This document shows, in pieces, positions 6,928-8,327 of a stretch of DNA of 8,327 nt. Each line of letters starts with the position of its first letter. Position 1 is the stretch's first letter. The position numbers and the translations under genes are program-made. The notes beneath the pieces were generated by a model that was given only the letters and a program-made list of their open reading frames with translations, ran no database searches and had not been told where the DNA came from. The DNA is from an uncultured Clostridia bacterium (GTDB lineage: Bacteria; Bacillota; Clostridia; UBA1381): positions 1 to 8,327 of the forward strand of contig CAJTUY010000061.1 of assembly GCA_910579415.1 (NCBI GenBank). The letters are read 5' to 3'.

Positions 6928-7398
6928 ATGGATACACAAGTAGTAGCAATGCTTATGGCAATGGTTGGAGTAATAGTGACAGTGGGAATTATTATGTATG
7001 TGATTACGGTTATTGCATACTGGCAGATTTTCAAAAAGGCAGGAGAAAAGGGCTGGAAGTCGCTTATTCCTCTGTACAACAGTTACATTATGTATAAGAT
7101 TTCATGGAAGACATCAATGTTCTGGATAATGATTCTGTTAGATGTTGTTTATGCCGTACTTGCAGGAATCAATGTATCTTCTCAGAGCGGTGTGCTGTCA
7201 TTCCTGTCATATGCAGTTTATATTGCAGTACTTGTTATTGCAATAATAGCAATGCATAAGCTTTCAAAGGCGTTCGGACACGGAGCAGGCTTTACCGTAG
7301 GTCTTGTATTTCTAAGCCCGATATTTATTCTGATTCTTGCATTCGGAAGCTCGCAGTATGTGGGTAACACAACTGTTGCTAAAGAAATCGAAGAATAA
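6928..7398 (+). CDS. Small multispanning membrane protein, DUF5684-like
   Basis: The protein has 156 residues and four predicted transmembrane helices (about 7-30, 63-80, 89-108 and 121-139). After helix 1 comes the motif YWQIFKKAGEKGWKSLIPLYN (31-51), and a second conserved block, KLSKAFGHGAGFTVGL, precedes helix 4. This pattern matches the DUF5684 family of Firmicute and other bacterial membrane proteins, sometimes automatically labelled as signal peptidase I-like. No peptidase Ser/Lys dyad is visible, and I assign no function. The ATG at 6928 is chosen because AGGGGG (6914-6919) lies eight bases upstream and a sigma-A promoter lies at 6844-6872; an in-frame extension back to 6844 would begin inside that promoter. 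The gene is followed directly by an intrinsic terminator, so it is probably a single-gene unit. Confidence 0.82.
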   Translation: MDTQVVAMLMAMVGVIVTVGIIMYVITVIAYWQIFKKAGEKGWKSLIPLYNSYIMYKISWKTSMFWIMILLDVVYAVLAGINVSSQSGVLSFLSYAVYIAVLVIAIIAMHKLSKAFGHGAGFTVGLVFLSPIFILILAFGSSQYVGNTTVAKEIEE

Positions 7399-7403
7399 TT
7401 CTG

Positions 7404-7430
7404 AAAAAGTCCCGTTTAGGGACTTTTTTT
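7404..7430 (+). terminator. Intrinsic terminator after the DUF5684-like gene
   Basis: AAAAAGTCCC (7404-7413) pairs with GGGACTTTTT (7419-7428) around the five-base loop GTTTA, and the T-run continues to 7430. The hairpin begins five bases after the stop codon at 7398. The A-tract on the left means it could also work to some extent in the opposite direction. Confidence 0.92.
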
Positions 7431-7431
7431 A

Positions 7432-7460
7432 TTGACAAATATTTACCCTCTTGATAAAAT
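7432..7460 (+). promoter_or_regulatory. Sigma-A-type promoter of the SGNH hydrolase gene
   Basis: TTGACA (7432-7437) and TAAAAT (7455-7460) are separated by 17 bases. The -35 box starts two bases after the T-run of the preceding terminator, so this begins a new transcription unit. AGGTGA (7471-7476) then sits seven bases before the ATG at 7484. Confidence 0.8.
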
Positions 7461-7483
7461 AAAACAAAAAAGGTGAATGTAAT

Positions 7484-8104
7484 ATGAAAAAAATACTTTG
7501 TTTCGGTGACTCCAATACGTGGGGACATAACCCTGTGGATATGTCGCGTCTTGAAAGACGCTGGACTGTGTTTTTAAAGGAAATGCTTCCTGACTATGAG
7601 ATTATTGAGGACGGAGTGTGCGGTCGTTCCAGTAAATTCGATGTTCCCGATACACCGTATTCAAACGGCATAGAAGTGTTTCGGGAACGATATATAAATA
7701 ACGGCAGTAATTTTGACCTTGTAATAGTAATGCTCGGTACGAATGACCAGCTTAATTATTTTGACTGCACAGCTGAGGAAACGGCTGAAACCCTGCGCGG
7801 TTTTGCGAGTGAATATCGTGCAAAATACGGCGAAGGTACTGAGTTTTTATTTGTATCTCCGATTTTAATTTGTGACTGCGCTCTGAAACACCCGTATTTC
7901 AGTACGGTATACAGTGAAAAGTCGGTGAAAACTTCGGCGGATTTTGCAAAAGCAATATCGGAGGCGGCAAAAAAGGAAAACGTATATTTTCTTGACGCGG
8001 CGTCTGTTGCAAAAGCGTCAGGTATTGACGGAATACATATGGATGAAACAGAGCATAAAAAATTAGCGGTTAAAATTGCGGAAAAGATTAAGGAAATATT
8101 ATGA
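7484..8104 (+). CDS. SGNH/GDSL-family hydrolase (cytoplasmic esterase)
   Basis: This 206-residue protein carries all four SGNH blocks: GDSN with nucleophile Ser10, the block II glycine in EDGVCGR (Gly44 or Gly47), GTND with Asn87, and DGIH with Asp182 and His185. The run RRWTVFLKEML, IIEDGVCGRSS and LVIVMLGTND resembles the arylesterase/acyltransferase branch typified by Mycobacterium smegmatis AcT, more than TesA-type thioesterases. The expected activity is hydrolysis of short-chain acyl or acetyl esters. There is no signal peptide, so it acts in the cytoplasm, possibly deacetylating imported sugars, but its natural substrate cannot be read from the sequence. It starts a new unit behind its own promoter and its stop overlaps the next gene by four bases. 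Confidence 0.9.
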   Translation: MKKILCFGDSNTWGHNPVDMSRLERRWTVFLKEMLPDYEIIEDGVCGRSSKFDVPDTPYSNGIEVFRERYINNGSNFDLVIVMLGTNDQLNYFDCTAEETAETLRGFASEYRAKYGEGTEFLFVSPILICDCALKHPYFSTVYSEKSVKTSADFAKAISEAAKKENVYFLDAASVAKASGIDGIHMDETEHKKLAVKIAEKIKEIL

Positions 8105-8327
8105 TACGGATTTCAAATATAAAAATAGCTGTTGGTGATAACACAGACCTCAGGGAAAAGGTAAAAAAGCTAATCGGGCATGACAGCTTGAAATCGTTTC
8201 AGATATCAAAAAAGTCAATAGACGCGCGTAAGAAAAATGATATTTTTTATGTTTATTCGGTTGATATTGAAACAGATGATGAGGACAGAATATTAAAGAA
8301 GCTGAAAAATGCAAGGTTAATTGATAA
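8101..8327 (+). CDS. FAD-dependent dehydrogenase-like protein (COG2509 type), N-terminal part
   Basis: The gene starts at the ATGA overlap with the SGNH gene, with AAGGAA (8090-8095) as its ribosome binding site inside the upstream coding region, and stays open to the window edge (75 complete codons). The visible part is the small N-terminal domain found in COG2509 flavoproteins: an opening MIRISNIKIAVGD, then SFQISKKSIDARKKNDIFYVYSVD, then an acidic/Lys segment. In this family the dinucleotide-binding GxGxxG Rossmann motif follows around residue 90-100, just beyond the window. The physiological role of these proteins is not well defined. The overlap implies translational coupling with the hydrolase. 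Confidence 0.8.
   Translation, partial: MIRISNIKIAVGDNTDLREKVKKLIGHDSLKSFQISKKSIDARKKNDIFYVYSVDIETDDEDRILKKLKNARLID

Overview
The window looks like chromosomal DNA of an anaerobic, plant-polysaccharide-degrading Firmicute (class Clostridia, probably gut or rumen). The evidence is the moderately low GC, AGG/GGAGG-type ribosome binding sites, sigma-A-like promoters with 17-base spacers, a Pro/Thr linker inside a very large secreted enzyme, and Clostridia-type gene families. A pectin specialist such as Monoglobus would fit, but the sequence does not establish the genus. No tRNA, rRNA, CRISPR array, IS element or phage gene is visible.

Layout. (1) Positions 1-279, minus strand: the N-terminal 93 residues of a GntR/MocR-type transcription regulator, cut by the window edge, with a strong promoter and almost no leader. 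(2) Positions 280-435: a divergent intergenic region shared with the next gene. (3) Positions 436-6810, plus strand: one 2124-residue secreted protein covering three quarters of the window. It has a signal peptide, a GH95 (alpha-L-fucosidase/alpha-L-galactosidase) domain, a beta-sandwich module, an Ig-like module, a Pro/Thr linker, a CE8 pectin methylesterase domain, two Ig-like modules and an unassigned 246-residue C-terminal beta-rich domain. (4) Positions 6928-7398: a small four-helix membrane protein of the DUF5684 type with its own promoter, followed by a clear intrinsic terminator at 7404-7430. (5) Positions 7484-8327: a new transcription unit with an SGNH/GDSL hydrolase whose stop codon overlaps (ATGA) the start of a COG2509-type FAD-dependent dehydrogenase that runs off the window.

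Working together. The large enzyme has the hallmarks of an extracellular two-activity pectin or hemicellulose enzyme. CE8 would remove methyl esters from homogalacturonan, and GH95 would remove terminal alpha-L-fucose or alpha-L-galactose. Both sugars occur in rhamnogalacturonan-II side chains, and fucose also occurs on xyloglucan. The regulator may control this gene because the two are divergent, but MocR proteins more often regulate amino-acid or vitamin B6 genes, so the link is only positional. The downstream membrane protein and the SGNH/FAD pair have their own promoters and look functionally independent.

The most notable item is the GH95-CE8 fusion itself, together with non-canonical residues at two otherwise conserved active-site motifs and an uncharacterised C-terminal domain. 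I found no convincing new defence, mobile or RNA-based system.
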